A DNA stretch of 64,000 bases from positions 10,654-74,653 of the forward strand of contig JAZSFA010000144.1 in assembly GCA_045531965.1 (NCBI GenBank). Direction: 5' to 3'. The notes beneath the pieces are model-generated. The model was given only the letters and a program-made list of their open reading frames with translations, did no database searches and was not told the origin of the DNA. The position numbers and the translations under genes are program-made. How positions within the stretch are numbered: position 1 is the stretch's first letter; every line of letters starts with the position of its first letter. Positions 17,117 through 26,428 of this stretch are shown one piece after another. This stretch comes from CAMEON01 sp045531965. Lineage in GTDB: Bacteria; Bacillota; Clostridia; Oscillospirales; CAG-272.

Positions 17117-19666
17117 TCATTTCGGAGGATGATCCTCCCCATCCATACGCGTCCAAAATCTTTGGAGATGCTCTTTCAGGGACATTGGATCTCCCACCGC
17201 GGTCATATTTTTCCAATGGGAAGGATACAAGCGGGTATAGGGCGGTGCGGCAAATCGGTCATCCAGAAGGACTACCACACCTTTATCCTCGGGACGGCGG
17301 ATGACTCGTCCCGCAGCCTGCAACACGCGGTTCATACCGGGATAGGTATAAGCATAGGCATACCCTTCCCCTTCCCTGTTTTCACTGTAATACTCCGCCA
17401 TAATGTTGCGTAGTGACGAAAGACCGGGAATGCCCACACCCAACACAATGACGCCGATAAGGCTGTTACCCGGCAGGTCCACGCCCTCGGAAAAAGAGCC
17501 TCCGAGCACGCAAAAACCAACCTTCAATTTGGCATCTTCCTCGTTTGCGGAAAAGGCGGCAATAAACGCGTCTCTCTCCGCGGCGGTCATCCCCTGCTTT
17601 TGTACCAGTAGCCGCACTTTGGGATACTTCTTGGCAAAAGCCTCCTGTACTTGTTGCATATAGTCATAGGAGGGAAAATAAACCAGGTAATGTCCCTTCT
17701 TCGCTGACACAGTTGCGGCGATATAGGATATCACTTGTCGCAGCGCGTTTTGTCGGTTTTCCTGCCTCAGGCTGATATGATCTGCCACAGCAACACACAG
17801 GTGGTCAGACGGGAACGGAGACTCAAAGGAAACGCAGACGCATTCATTACCCCCACCCAAAATATCAGCGAAATAGTCCTGCGGGGTCAACGTGGCGGAA
17901 AACAGTACCCGTGACACCGCTTTTTGAAGAAGAGGTTTCAGGATAGCGGAAGGATCCAGGCATATAAGGCTGACGCGAATTTCTTCTCCGTCCACCTCCG
18001 TCAGCGTAGCATAATGTCGGTCATAATAAGCGCTTGCCGTCCGAAAGGCACGAAGCGCGGATGCCAGTTGATCCACCACGTTATACATGGGGTGGGTAGC
18101 ATGAAGACGCAACCATGCGTCATACTTTTTACAAAGGACGTTAACGGTTTCCATCAAGAGAAGCGGTGCTTCCCGCCGAAGCTCTGCCCCACGTCTGACC
18201 CCATCGCTGTTTTCGGTCATATTATCCCGACATAGTAGCGCTTCTTGGCGCAGATCCCCTAAAAGATCATCCATAGTCAATGCAGGTGTTGCGGCTCTGC
18301 TTTCAGGTGCGTCTTCATCTTCAAAAATCAAGTTTTTCTTCATTTTTAGAGATGCTTCATCAAAAGTATGCAACGCATCCTGATAGTTTGTCAACTCCCG
18401 ATAAGACAACGTAGCACTGTACAGATCCCTGGCACGGTCCGCCAGATTATGCGCTTCGTCCACAAGGAAAATATACCGGTGTCCTTTGGTATGAGGAATA
18501 CCCTCGGAAAAATATCGTTTTAAATATACCGAGGGAGAAAAGACATAGTTATAATCGCAGATCACAATATCGCACCGCTCAGACAGATCAAGGGACAGCT
18601 CATACGGGCATACCCCTCCTTTTTCGGCGGCCACCTGAATGACAGCTGGCGTAAACACCCCCGTATGGGTCTCTAAAAGTTCTTGAATCACGGTTTCAAC
18701 ACGGTCATAATATCCCTTCGCGCGCGGACAAAGATCCGGATTACAATATCTTGTGAGACGTCCTTCGGCTTGTTTGGCTGACGGATTGCCACACATAGGT
18801 TCACGGGCAGCAAGCACTAAAGCACGGAGTGGAACCCCTGTGGCTATCATTTTTTCAACCGCGCCCACAGCCTCGCGGCGTGTCGCCGACTTGGCTGTCA
18901 AATAGAAAATCTGATCACAACGTCCTTCTCCCAAACATCTTACTGCAGGATAGAGCGTCGAAATGGTTTTGCCGATCCCTGTGGGGGCTTGGGCAACGAC
19001 CGTCTCCTTATGGCGCATATCCCGCCAGCATTCACGGATCATATCCTCTTGCTCCGGGCGAAGATGAGGATAAGGAAATCTGGCTTTTTTTGCCGCAGGA
19101 CGCATGATAACATCCCGATTCCGAAGGTCACGTGCCCGGGGAAGCACAATGTTCAACATAGAGATAAAAGCTTCTCTCAGCTGATTGATCGGCATATGTG
19201 CATCCTGATAATAAATCTCGCCGTCCGATGTGTGTACGTAGGTCAACCGAAGGATGACCTGCGAAAGGGACTTGGACAGGGCAAGAAAGTAGCCATAGCA
19301 AATCAGTTGTGCCATGTCCTCTTGTCTTAAAAAACTGTCAAAGCCCTGTCCCATAGGACGGGACAGGGTCTTGATTTCCTCAATGATGTAGTCGCCGCTT
19401 TTGTCATCGATCAGCACACCGTCGGCGCGACCGCTGATCAGAAAAGTCACTTCTTCCATGCGGCATTCGTGGCGGAGTGTTACTTCCGCGTGGTAGGCAG
19501 AACCATACTCGCCTTGGAGTCTTTGATGGATCTCCCTGCCTACCCGAGCCGCTTCAAACCGAGATACGGGCGCATGACGTGTATCCAAATCTCCGGAAAG
19601 GGAGGTCAAAGCGCACAGTTCGCGGACGGACAATTCTATTTTGTCTTCTTTAAGGTTATAGTACAC
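17117..19666 (-). CDS. XPD/DinG-like superfamily 2 helicase with nuclease-like N-terminus
   Basis: An 849-residue ATP-dependent DNA helicase. The N-terminal 180 residues hold a Cas4/PD-(D/E)XK-like pattern (GRADGVL with Asp82, then EEIK at 96-99). The helicase core follows: a Q-motif-like LRPEQ, Walker A APTGIGKT (227-234), cysteines fitting an XPD-type iron-sulphur cluster (MCGN, YCNPDLCP, GVCPYE) and a DEAH box (VDEAHNLADRA). The C-terminus has motif VI (QAAGRVIRR). The start is GTG with GGAG 8 bases upstream. It probably acts in DNA repair or replication restart; whether the nuclease is active is unknown. Confidence 0.9.
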   Translation of the reverse strand: MYYNLKEDKIELSVRELCALTSLSGDLDTRHAPVSRFEAARVGREIHQRLQGEYGSAYHAEVTLRHECRMEEVTFLISGRADGVLIDDKSGDYIIEEIKTLSRPMGQGFDSFLRQEDMAQLICYGYFLALSKSLSQVILRLTYVHTSDGEIYYQDAHMPINQLREAFISMLNIVLPRARDLRNRDVIMRPAAKKARFPYPHLRPEQEDMIRECWRDMRHKETVVAQAPTGIGKTISTLYPAVRCLGEGRCDQIFYLTAKSATRREAVGAVEKMIATGVPLRALVLAAREPMCGNPSAKQAEGRLTRYCNPDLCPRAKGYYDRVETVIQELLETHTGVFTPAVIQVAAEKGGVCPYELSLDLSERCDIVICDYNYVFSPSVYLKRYFSEGIPHTKGHRYIFLVDEAHNLADRARDLYSATLSYRELTNYQDALHTFDEASLKMKKNLIFEDEDAPESRAATPALTMDDLLGDLRQEALLCRDNMTENSDGVRRGAELRREAPLLLMETVNVLCKKYDAWLRLHATHPMYNVVDQLASALRAFRTASAYYDRHYATLTEVDGEEIRVSLICLDPSAILKPLLQKAVSRVLFSATLTPQDYFADILGGGNECVCVSFESPFPSDHLCVAVADHISLRQENRQNALRQVISYIAATVSAKKGHYLVYFPSYDYMQQVQEAFAKKYPKVRLLVQKQGMTAAERDAFIAAFSANEEDAKLKVGFCVLGGSFSEGVDLPGNSLIGVIVLGVGIPGLSSLRNIMAEYYSENREGEGYAYAYTYPGMNRVLQAAGRVIRRPEDKGVVVLLDDRFAAPPYTRLYPSHWKNMTAVGDPMSLKEHLQRFWTRMDGEDHPPK

Positions 19667-19705
19667 ACTGAGGTCTCCTTTCCCACCGTATTTTCAGCTT
19701 CATTT

Positions 19706-19734
19706 ATTATAGCCAATTCTTCAAAAAAAGTCAA
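19706..19734 (-). promoter_or_regulatory. Promoter of the helicase gene
   Basis: On the minus strand TTGACT and TATAAT have a 17-base spacer, ending about 40 bases upstream of the GTG start. It is back-to-back with the promoter of the rhamnosidase gene. Confidence 0.75.
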
Positions 19735-19796
19735 TCCCCCACCCTGAATTTAAGTGCAAATTGTCGAAAAAATCTTGTCCCAACTGCGGGTTTCTC

Positions 19797-19825
19797 TTGA
19801 CTTTTCACCAAAAGAGTGATATGAT
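19797..19825 (+). promoter_or_regulatory. Promoter of the rhamnosidase gene
   Basis: TTGACT and TATGAT have a 17-base spacer, ending about 48 bases upstream of the ATG at 19873. Confidence 0.7.
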
Positions 19826-19872
19826 ATAAATGGTATATTATAAGATTCTTTCATTGAAAGGACGTCAAAAAT

Positions 19873-22422
19873 ATGATCTATATCAAACAGCTATATTTGG
19901 ATGGAACCCCCATCTCCCCCTGCTGCACCGACATCTGCGAATTTTCTCCCAAGCACGCCACCCCCGTTCTCTCCTGGGCTGTGGGCGGCGGCAACCCCGA
20001 CGACAAGCAGGTGGCCTATACCCTCACCGTAGAGATCAGCGGCGAGACCGTCTTTGACAGCGGCCGGGTGGAAACCTCCCGCCAGTCCGCTCTGCTGGAC
20101 GGCTTCACCTTCCCCGCGGGGGCTTTGGCAGAGGTAACCGTGATCGTAGAATCTGCCACCGAAAAGACCGAGCCCTACTCCGTCACCCTGTTCAACGGAT
20201 GTCTCGACACCTTCCCCGGCGAGTGGATCACATCAAGTGAGGATCAGGGCGAGCGGGTTCTGCTCTTCGTCAAGGATATTACCATCGACAAGCCCGTGAA
20301 GGACGCGATTCTGTACTACTGCGGATTGGGGTATCATAAAGCCTATCTTAATAACTGTCAGCTCAACGCCGACTACTTGGATCCCGCCCACGCAAACTAC
20401 GTGAGGACCTGTTACTATAAAGTCGATCTCTACGCAAACGAGTACCTGACCGAAGGAGCCAACCGACTGGAGATTCAGGTCGCCCCCGGCTGGCGCAAGA
20501 ACGGCACCGACTTCATGTGGCAGATGCTGGGTGAGCGCAAGATCGAGTTCTACGGCGACAGCGTCCTGTGGGCATATCTCCACATTGACTATGAGGACGG
20601 CACCACCGAGGATATTGCTACCGACGACACGTGGGAATGCGCCCTCGACCCCCGTACCTCCTCCATCTTCAACGGCGAGACCTTTGATGCCGCGCTGAAT
20701 AAGGATTTTGACGACTGCGAAAAGATCCCCGTCAAGACCACCGCCGCCCCCGGCGGAGAGATGCGCCCCATGATCCTCCAGCCCATCCAGAACAATGATT
20801 TCTATTTCCCCAAAGAGATCACTACCCCCAAGCCGGGCGTATTTGTGGTAGACTTCGGGCAGAATATCGCGGGTGTGGTGAGGCTGGAGCTTCCCGAGAA
20901 CATGAAGGCAGGGCAGACCGTTACCATGGTACACACCGAGGAGCTGAACGAGGACGGCACGGTGTACACCGACGTTCTGCGAGGCGCCAAGCAAACCGAC
21001 ACCTACATCGCCACGGGTGACGAACGCGATCTGCCCGCGTGGATGCCCGAGTTCACCTACCACGGCTTCCGCTACTGCCAGATCACGGGTCTTGACCGAC
21101 TGGACAAGGAAGATATTTGCGCCTGTCTCATCCATACCGACATGGAGAACAAGTCCTCCTTCACCTGCGGCTCCCCCATGGTCAACGCCATTCAGGAAGC
21201 TCTGGTCATGACCGAGCGGGACAACATGCACTCCATCCTCACCGACTGCCCCCAGCGCGACGAGCGCATGGCGTGGATGAACGACGCTACCGTGCGCTTT
21301 GAGGAAACCCCCTACAACTTCGATGCCTCCCGCATCTTCCCCAAGATCCTCCAGGACATCAAGAACGAGCAGCGCGCCGAGGGTCAGTTCACCTGCTGTG
21401 CCCCCTTCATCTACGGCGGACTCCCCGCCGATCCCGTCTGCTCCTCCTACCTCGTAGCCGCCAAGGAGGCCCTGATGCACTACGGCGAGCTGGGGGCTGT
21501 GGACGAGTTCTTCGACGGCATGGCCGCCTGGGAGGACTACCTCCTGTCCCGCAGTCCCGACGGCACCGTGGACTACTCCTACTACGGCGACTGGGCGGCT
21601 CCCGCCTACGCTTGTCTGAGCGACGAGGGCGCACCCAGCGCGGTGACCCCCGGTGTGGTCATGTCCACGGGCTATTCCTACTACAACTGCAAGCTCCTGT
21701 CCGACTTCGCCCGCCGCACGGGTCGCACCGAGGCCGAGGTCAAGTATACCGAGCGTGCCGAGTACGTAAGAAAAGCCTTCCTGGACAAGTGGTTTGAACC
21801 CGAAACGGGCAAGGTGGCTACCGGCTCCATGGGCTGTCAGGCCTTCGCCCTGTGGCTGGGGATCCTGCCCGCCGAGTACGAGCAGAAGGCCGCCGAGGTC
21901 ATGCGAAACGACTTGGTGGAGAAGAACTACAAGTTCACCACGGGCAACCTCAACACCCGCTACCTCATGGATATGCTGACCAAGCACGGCTACATCGAGG
22001 ATGCGTGGAAGGTCATCACCTCGGAGGAGTACCCCTCCTTCGGCTATATGTTCCAGAACGAGGCCACCACCATTTGGGAGCGCTTCGAGCTGAAGAAGAA
22101 CCCCAACATGAACTCCCACAACCATCCCATGTACGGCGCGGTTGGCTACTGGTTCTACGCCTATCTCGGCGGTATCATCCCCACAGAACCCGGCTTTAGC
22201 CGTGTCTCCATCAAGCCCTACTTCCCCGAAAAACTGTTGTCCTGCCACGCCGTGGTGGATACCGTCATGGGCGAGATCTCGGTGCGGTGGTCCAAGCGCT
22301 ACGGCAAGCTCTACCTGTTTATCCAGACTCCCTTCGGTGTCACTGCCGACGTGGATTTCGACGGTAAGGTAACCACCGTGGGGGCGGGGTATCACGTGTT
22401 TGAGAAGGAATTGGACGAGTAA
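19873..22422 (+). CDS. Alpha-L-rhamnosidase, family GH78
   Basis: An 849-residue enzyme releasing terminal rhamnose from plant or bacterial glycans. It has N-terminal beta-sandwich domains (DKQVAYTLTVEISGETVFDSG, then WRKNGTDFMWQ) and an (alpha/alpha)6 barrel with the GH78 signature DCPQRDERMAWMND (about residues 458-471), where the Asp and Glu residues include the general acid. A C-terminal beta domain follows. There is no signal peptide, so it acts inside the cell on imported oligosaccharides. Codon use is strongly GC-biased compared with neighbours, which also produces a long open antisense frame. AAAGGA precedes the start. Confidence 0.92.
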   Translation: MIYIKQLYLDGTPISPCCTDICEFSPKHATPVLSWAVGGGNPDDKQVAYTLTVEISGETVFDSGRVETSRQSALLDGFTFPAGALAEVTVIVESATEKTEPYSVTLFNGCLDTFPGEWITSSEDQGERVLLFVKDITIDKPVKDAILYYCGLGYHKAYLNNCQLNADYLDPAHANYVRTCYYKVDLYANEYLTEGANRLEIQVAPGWRKNGTDFMWQMLGERKIEFYGDSVLWAYLHIDYEDGTTEDIATDDTWECALDPRTSSIFNGETFDAALNKDFDDCEKIPVKTTAAPGGEMRPMILQPIQNNDFYFPKEITTPKPGVFVVDFGQNIAGVVRLELPENMKAGQTVTMVHTEELNEDGTVYTDVLRGAKQTDTYIATGDERDLPAWMPEFTYHGFRYCQITGLDRLDKEDICACLIHTDMENKSSFTCGSPMVNAIQEALVMTERDNMHSILTDCPQRDERMAWMNDATVRFEETPYNFDASRIFPKILQDIKNEQRAEGQFTCCAPFIYGGLPADPVCSSYLVAAKEALMHYGELGAVDEFFDGMAAWEDYLLSRSPDGTVDYSYYGDWAAPAYACLSDEGAPSAVTPGVVMSTGYSYYNCKLLSDFARRTGRTEAEVKYTERAEYVRKAFLDKWFEPETGKVATGSMGCQAFALWLGILPAEYEQKAAEVMRNDLVEKNYKFTTGNLNTRYLMDMLTKHGYIEDAWKVITSEEYPSFGYMFQNEATTIWERFELKKNPNMNSHNHPMYGAVGYWFYAYLGGIIPTEPGFSRVSIKPYFPEKLLSCHAVVDTVMGEISVRWSKRYGKLYLFIQTPFGVTADVDFDGKVTTVGAGYHVFEKELDE

Positions 22423-22432
22423 ACCCATTTAC

Positions 22433-22516
22433 CGTAGGGGCGCATTCCATATGCGCCCGAAATATCCGCATAATGGGCGGATAGTCGAGCGCGCTCGGGG
22501 AGAATCCGCCCCTACG
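22433..22516. repeat. CGTAGGGGCG inverted-repeat intergenic element
   Basis: CGTAGGGGCG at the left end and CGCCCCTACG at the right end bracket a GC-rich core with further internal dyads (GGGCGG and CCGCCC stretches, GCGCGC). It would fold as a long hairpin in RNA or single-stranded DNA. A short relative (CCGTAGGGGAGG and CCCCTCC) lies upstream of the next paralogous lipoprotein at about 23490-23515. It may be a small non-autonomous repeat or a transcript-end hairpin; it leaves the ribosome binding site of the next gene free. Confidence 0.6.
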
Positions 22517-22540
22517 ACCAACATACGAAAGGAGAACTTC

Positions 22541-23473
22541 ATGAAAAAGCTGCTGACCATCACCCTCGCCGCCCTTCTCTGCCTGTCTTCCTTGGGGCTT
22601 TACGGCTGTGGATCATCCGATCTTCCCGAAGAAACTGCGACTGAATCCGAAACAGAATACGATCCCGCCCTTGGCAAATACCTGGGCGTTCCCATTTTGG
22701 AAGTTCGTGATGATGGCCTTTACAAAGCCGAATTTGATGAATCTCCGCTGTACGAATACGACGATCACTTGGATAAGATAGAGTTTTTACTTCGTCTGAA
22801 AAACGGCCTCGAACCCTGCGAGGGAGATTGGGTTTCCATCAAGTTTACAGGCTTTACGGGTGAGACGATTGACGGTTTGCCCGTGTGCGAAACCAGTAAC
22901 GCCCGCTTCCTTAACATGGAAAGCCCCACAGACAAACCCGTCATCTATCTCTACCCCACCGTTCCCACCGAGGTCTCGGTCACACTCACCCTTGACGGCC
23001 GTCTCACCTGCACCTATCCCGACTACGGCAAGGGCTGGAACAGCTTCACAGCCCACCCCGACGGCACTCTGACCTTCCCTGACGGCAAGGAGTATTATTG
23101 CCTCTACTGGGAGGGCATCCAAAACGCCGAGTGGGACTTCTCCCGTGGCTTCTGCGTGAAGGGCGAGGACACCGCCGCATTCCTGGAATGGGCACTGGCT
23201 GAGCAAGGTCTGACCCCCCGCGAGGCCAATGAGTTCATCATCTACTGGCTGCCTCGGATGCAGGACAATCCCTACAACGTCATTGCCTTCCAGACCGACG
23301 CCTACACCGACACCGCGGTTTTGGAGATCACCCCCAAGCCCGACAGCCTCCTTCGCGTCATGATGGCCTTCTACCCCTCCGACGAGGCGGTAGAGATAGA
23401 GGCGCAGAGCTTTGAAGGCTTTGAACGCGAGGGCTTTGTGGTCGTGGAATGGGGCGGAGTCGAGGTGGAATAA
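22541..23473 (+). CDS. Lipoprotein of the KPVIYLYP family (paralogue 1)
   Basis: A 310-residue lipoprotein of unknown function. The signal peptide ends LYGCG. A variable region (about residues 23-125) holds a small beta domain, then a conserved domain begins with KPVIYLYP and continues with LDGRLTCTYPDYGKGW, FPDGKEYYCLYWEG and WLPRMQDNPYNVIAF. The ATG at 22541 follows AAAGGAG; a longer open frame that runs into the upstream gene is rejected. The next gene is a close copy; the conserved domain is almost identical and the N-terminal part is unrelated. Confidence 0.82.
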   Translation: MKKLLTITLAALLCLSSLGLYGCGSSDLPEETATESETEYDPALGKYLGVPILEVRDDGLYKAEFDESPLYEYDDHLDKIEFLLRLKNGLEPCEGDWVSIKFTGFTGETIDGLPVCETSNARFLNMESPTDKPVIYLYPTVPTEVSVTLTLDGRLTCTYPDYGKGWNSFTAHPDGTLTFPDGKEYYCLYWEGIQNAEWDFSRGFCVKGEDTAAFLEWALAEQGLTPREANEFIIYWLPRMQDNPYNVIAFQTDAYTDTAVLEITPKPDSLLRVMMAFYPSDEAVEIEAQSFEGFEREGFVVVEWGGVEVE

Positions 23474-23544
23474 CCCCTGACATTCAACCGTAGGGGAGGA
23501 ATCTCCCCTCCCGCCAGTCCTCAAAAACGAAAGGAGAATTCACC

Positions 23545-24483
23545 ATGAAAAAACTGCTGCTGTTTGTCCTGTGTGCCTTCCTGACCGTATCCCTGTTCGG
23601 GTGTGCCCCGCCCACGTTCCCACGGGAACACATAACCGAAGATCCGCCCATCATGGATCCCGAGGATATCTATACCGAAACCACCGAGGAAAGAACCCTT
23701 GGCGGAACGGTTCAGGCAATCTGCGGCAAAGACCTAATTCGCATCAGTCTGTTTCAAGTTCACCGTGAGGAATACGGTGACGAAGTATACGTGCGTATCC
23801 CTCCCAACACAGAAACCTCCGATTATTGCAAAAGCGACTGGGTGGACGTGACCTTCGACACCATCGAACGTTCCACAAATCCCGATGGCCTACCCATCAT
23901 TATAGCCAAGACCCTGACCATCTCCCCCGTAGCCGCCAAGCCCGTCATCTACCTCTACCCCGATACCCCCACCGAAGTGTCCGTCAAGCTGACCCTGGAC
24001 GGTCGTCTCACCTGCACCTACCCCGACTACGATAAGGGCTGGGATCACTTTACCGCTCACCCCGACGGAACCCTGATCTTCCCCGACGGAAAAGAATACT
24101 ATTGCCTCTACTGGGAGGGAATTCAGAACGCCGAGTGGGATTTCTCCAAGGGCTTCTGCGTGAAGGGCGAGGACACCGCCGCCTTCCTTGAATGGGCACT
24201 GGCTGAGCAAGGTCTGACCCCCCGCGAGGCAAACGAGTTCATCATCTACTGGCTGCCTCGGATGCAGGAGAACCCTTACAACGTCATTGCCTTCCAGACC
24301 GACGCCTACACCGACACCGCGGTTTTGGAGATCACCCCCAAGCCCGACAGCCTTATCCGTGTGTTCATGGCGTGGTACGCCACCGACACCGCCGTGGAGC
24401 TGTCCCCACAAGCCTTTGATCCCCCTGTCCGTGATGGTTTTACCGTGGTGGAGTGGGGTGGCAGTCAGGTGAAGAAGCCTTGA
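23545..24483 (+). CDS. Lipoprotein of the KPVIYLYP family (paralogue 2)
   Basis: A 312-residue lipoprotein (signal peptide ending LFGCA). Residues about 30-135 form a small beta-rich domain unlike that of paralogue 1, and the rest repeats the KPVIYLYP domain with the same landmarks (TCTYPDYDKGW, EYYCLYWEGI, WLPRMQENPYNV). Many codons in the last 200 residues are identical to the neighbour, so it is a tandem duplication with later replacement of the N-terminal part, or gene conversion of the C-terminal part. AAAGGAG precedes the start. The function is not known; lipid anchoring at the outer face of the membrane is expected. Confidence 0.82.
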   Translation: MKKLLLFVLCAFLTVSLFGCAPPTFPREHITEDPPIMDPEDIYTETTEERTLGGTVQAICGKDLIRISLFQVHREEYGDEVYVRIPPNTETSDYCKSDWVDVTFDTIERSTNPDGLPIIIAKTLTISPVAAKPVIYLYPDTPTEVSVKLTLDGRLTCTYPDYDKGWDHFTAHPDGTLIFPDGKEYYCLYWEGIQNAEWDFSKGFCVKGEDTAAFLEWALAEQGLTPREANEFIIYWLPRMQENPYNVIAFQTDAYTDTAVLEITPKPDSLIRVFMAWYATDTAVELSPQAFDPPVRDGFTVVEWGGSQVKKP

Positions 24484-24534
24484 CGCTCAATCCTCGTAAA
24501 TAAAAAATATCACATACAGAAAGGAACCGAAACC

Positions 24535-26250
24535 ATGCCCAACTATCTCGACAACTACAACCGCTGGCTCACCTCCGACAACCTCTCCGACGCGGAGAAA
24601 GCAGAGCTTCTGTCCATCAAGGACGATGACAAAGAGATCCAGCTCCGTTTCACCGACTACCTCTCCTTCGGCACCGCCGGTCTGCGCGGTACCATGAAGG
24701 TGGGTATGAACGCCATGAATATCCATACCGTGGCCTACGCCACCCAAGGTCTTGCCCAGCTGATCATCGAGGAAGGTCGGTCCAAGGACGGTGTCGCCAT
24801 CGCTTACGACAGCCGCAACAATTCCGAGCTGTTCGCCAAGACCGCCGCCCGGGTGCTTGCCGCCGCCGATATCCCCGCTTACCTCTTCGACGAGCTGCGC
24901 CCCACCCCAGAGCTGTCCTTTGCGCTCCGTGAGCTACACTGCGTGGCGGGCATCAACATTACCGCCTCCCACAACCCCAAGCAGTACAACGGCTACAAGG
25001 CCTACTGGGAAGACGGCGCGCAGCTTCCCCCCGAGCACGCCGACGTGGTGAGCGCCACCATGCAGAAGCTGGATATCTTTGAGGACGTGAAGCTTGCTGA
25101 CTTTGACGAAGCCCTTGCCGCAGGTAAGATTATCATGCTTGGTCGCGATATGGACGAGAAATACCTAGACTGTGTCCAAGCGCAAGCAGTCAACCCCGAG
25201 GCTGTCAAGGCTGTTGCCGATGATCTGAGAATCGTCTACTCCCCCCTCCACGGCACGGGCTACCGTCTCGTCCCCGAGATCCTGCGCCGTTGCGGTCACA
25301 AAAACGTCTTCACCGTCGATGAGCAGATGATCATCAGCGGTGACTTCCCCACCGTGGCAAAGCCCAACCCCGAGTACAAGGAGGTCTTCGACATCGGCAT
25401 GAAGATCGCTGACGAGGTAGGTTCTGATTTGGTGGTCGCAACCGACCCCGACGCCGACCGCGTGGGCGTGGTCACCCGTACCCCCGACGGCTCCTTCACC
25501 ACCATCACGGGCAACCAGATGGGCGCGCTCCTTCTGGACTACATCCTCACCGCCTACGAGGAAACAGGCACCATGCCCGAGATCCCCTTCGCAGTCAAAA
25601 CCATCGTCACCACAGAACTCGCCGCCAAGATCTGCGAGGCTCACGGCGTCAAGATGCACAACGTGCTGACCGGTTTTAAGTTCATCGGCGAAGTCATCAA
25701 GGACTACGAGAAGAAGGGTTATGGCACTTTCGTTCTAGGCTTCGAGGAGAGCTACGGCTATCTCAAGGGCACCTACGCCCGCGACAAGGACGCCGTGGTC
25801 GCCGCCATGCTGATCTGCGAGATGACCGCCTACTACAAGGCCAAGGGCATGACCCTGTCGGATGCGCTGGATGCTCTGTACGAGAAATACGGCTACTGCT
25901 ACGAGGCCAACGTGGAGATCTACATGGAGGGCCTGGACGGTCCCGCCCGCATGGCTGAGAAGATGAACGCCCTGCGGAACCCCGCTCCCACCGAAATCAA
26001 CGGCTGTAAGGTGGTCAAGTTTGGCGACTATCAAGCACAGACCATTGAAAATCGCATCGAAGGCACCGTGGAATCTACCAATCTGCCCAAGTCCAATGTT
26101 CTGTCCTTCATTCTGGACAACGGTGATGTTATCGTCGCTCGTCCCTCGGGTACCGAGCCCAAGATCAAGTTCTACTTCATGCTCATCGGTAAGAATAAAG
26201 TCGAAACCGAAGCCAAGATGGCGACTTACCGTCTATCCTTGGGCGTGTAA
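24535..26250 (+). CDS. Phosphoglucomutase/phosphomannomutase
   Basis: A 571-residue alpha-D-phosphohexomutase interconverting hexose 1- and 6-phosphates for glycogen, wall and exopolysaccharide synthesis. All four family motifs are present: phosphoserine loop TASHNPKQYNGYK, metal loop DPDADRVG, sugar loop GFEESYG, and phosphate loop RPSGTEPKIKFY. Length and the N-terminal YLDNYNRWL segment fit the long phosphoglucomutase group of Firmicutes (PgcA type). A good terminator follows. It appears to be a single-gene unit or the last gene after the lipoprotein pair. Confidence 0.93.
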   Translation: MPNYLDNYNRWLTSDNLSDAEKAELLSIKDDDKEIQLRFTDYLSFGTAGLRGTMKVGMNAMNIHTVAYATQGLAQLIIEEGRSKDGVAIAYDSRNNSELFAKTAARVLAAADIPAYLFDELRPTPELSFALRELHCVAGINITASHNPKQYNGYKAYWEDGAQLPPEHADVVSATMQKLDIFEDVKLADFDEALAAGKIIMLGRDMDEKYLDCVQAQAVNPEAVKAVADDLRIVYSPLHGTGYRLVPEILRRCGHKNVFTVDEQMIISGDFPTVAKPNPEYKEVFDIGMKIADEVGSDLVVATDPDADRVGVVTRTPDGSFTTITGNQMGALLLDYILTAYEETGTMPEIPFAVKTIVTTELAAKICEAHGVKMHNVLTGFKFIGEVIKDYEKKGYGTFVLGFEESYGYLKGTYARDKDAVVAAMLICEMTAYYKAKGMTLSDALDALYEKYGYCYEANVEIYMEGLDGPARMAEKMNALRNPAPTEINGCKVVKFGDYQAQTIENRIEGTVESTNLPKSNVLSFILDNGDVIVARPSGTEPKIKFYFMLIGKNKVETEAKMATYRLSLGV

Positions 26251-26260
26251 TTTTTTAGTC

Positions 26261-26294
26261 AAAAACGGGAAAACTTGTGTTTTCCCGTTTTTTA
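26261..26294 (+). terminator. Terminator after the phosphohexomutase gene
   Basis: AAAAACGGGAAAAC and GTTTTCCCGTTTTTT form an A/T-flanked hairpin starting about 10 bases after the stop and ending in a T-tract. Confidence 0.9.
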
Positions 26295-26366
26295 ACAGAA
26301 ATCTACATATCTTTACCAAAGAACCTTATGAAAACCATGTAAAAAACGCGCATCACCCCGTATCAC

Positions 26367-26395
26367 TTGACAATACTACAAAAAAGATGTATAAT
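26367..26395 (+). promoter_or_regulatory. Promoter of the trkA-trkH operon
   Basis: TTGACA and TATAAT are both consensus with a 17-base spacer, 33 bases before the ATG at 26429. Confidence 0.9.
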
Positions 26396-26428
26396 AATAC
26401 CATATATTTTCCATGTGAGGCATGTTTT

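Noticed and set aside
20233..22428. Long antisense open frame (731 codons) opposite the rhamnosidase
   Set aside because: It comes from the strong GC third-position bias of the rhamnosidase gene. Its composition (Val, Gly and His rich) is not protein-like, and no ribosome binding site or family motif is present.
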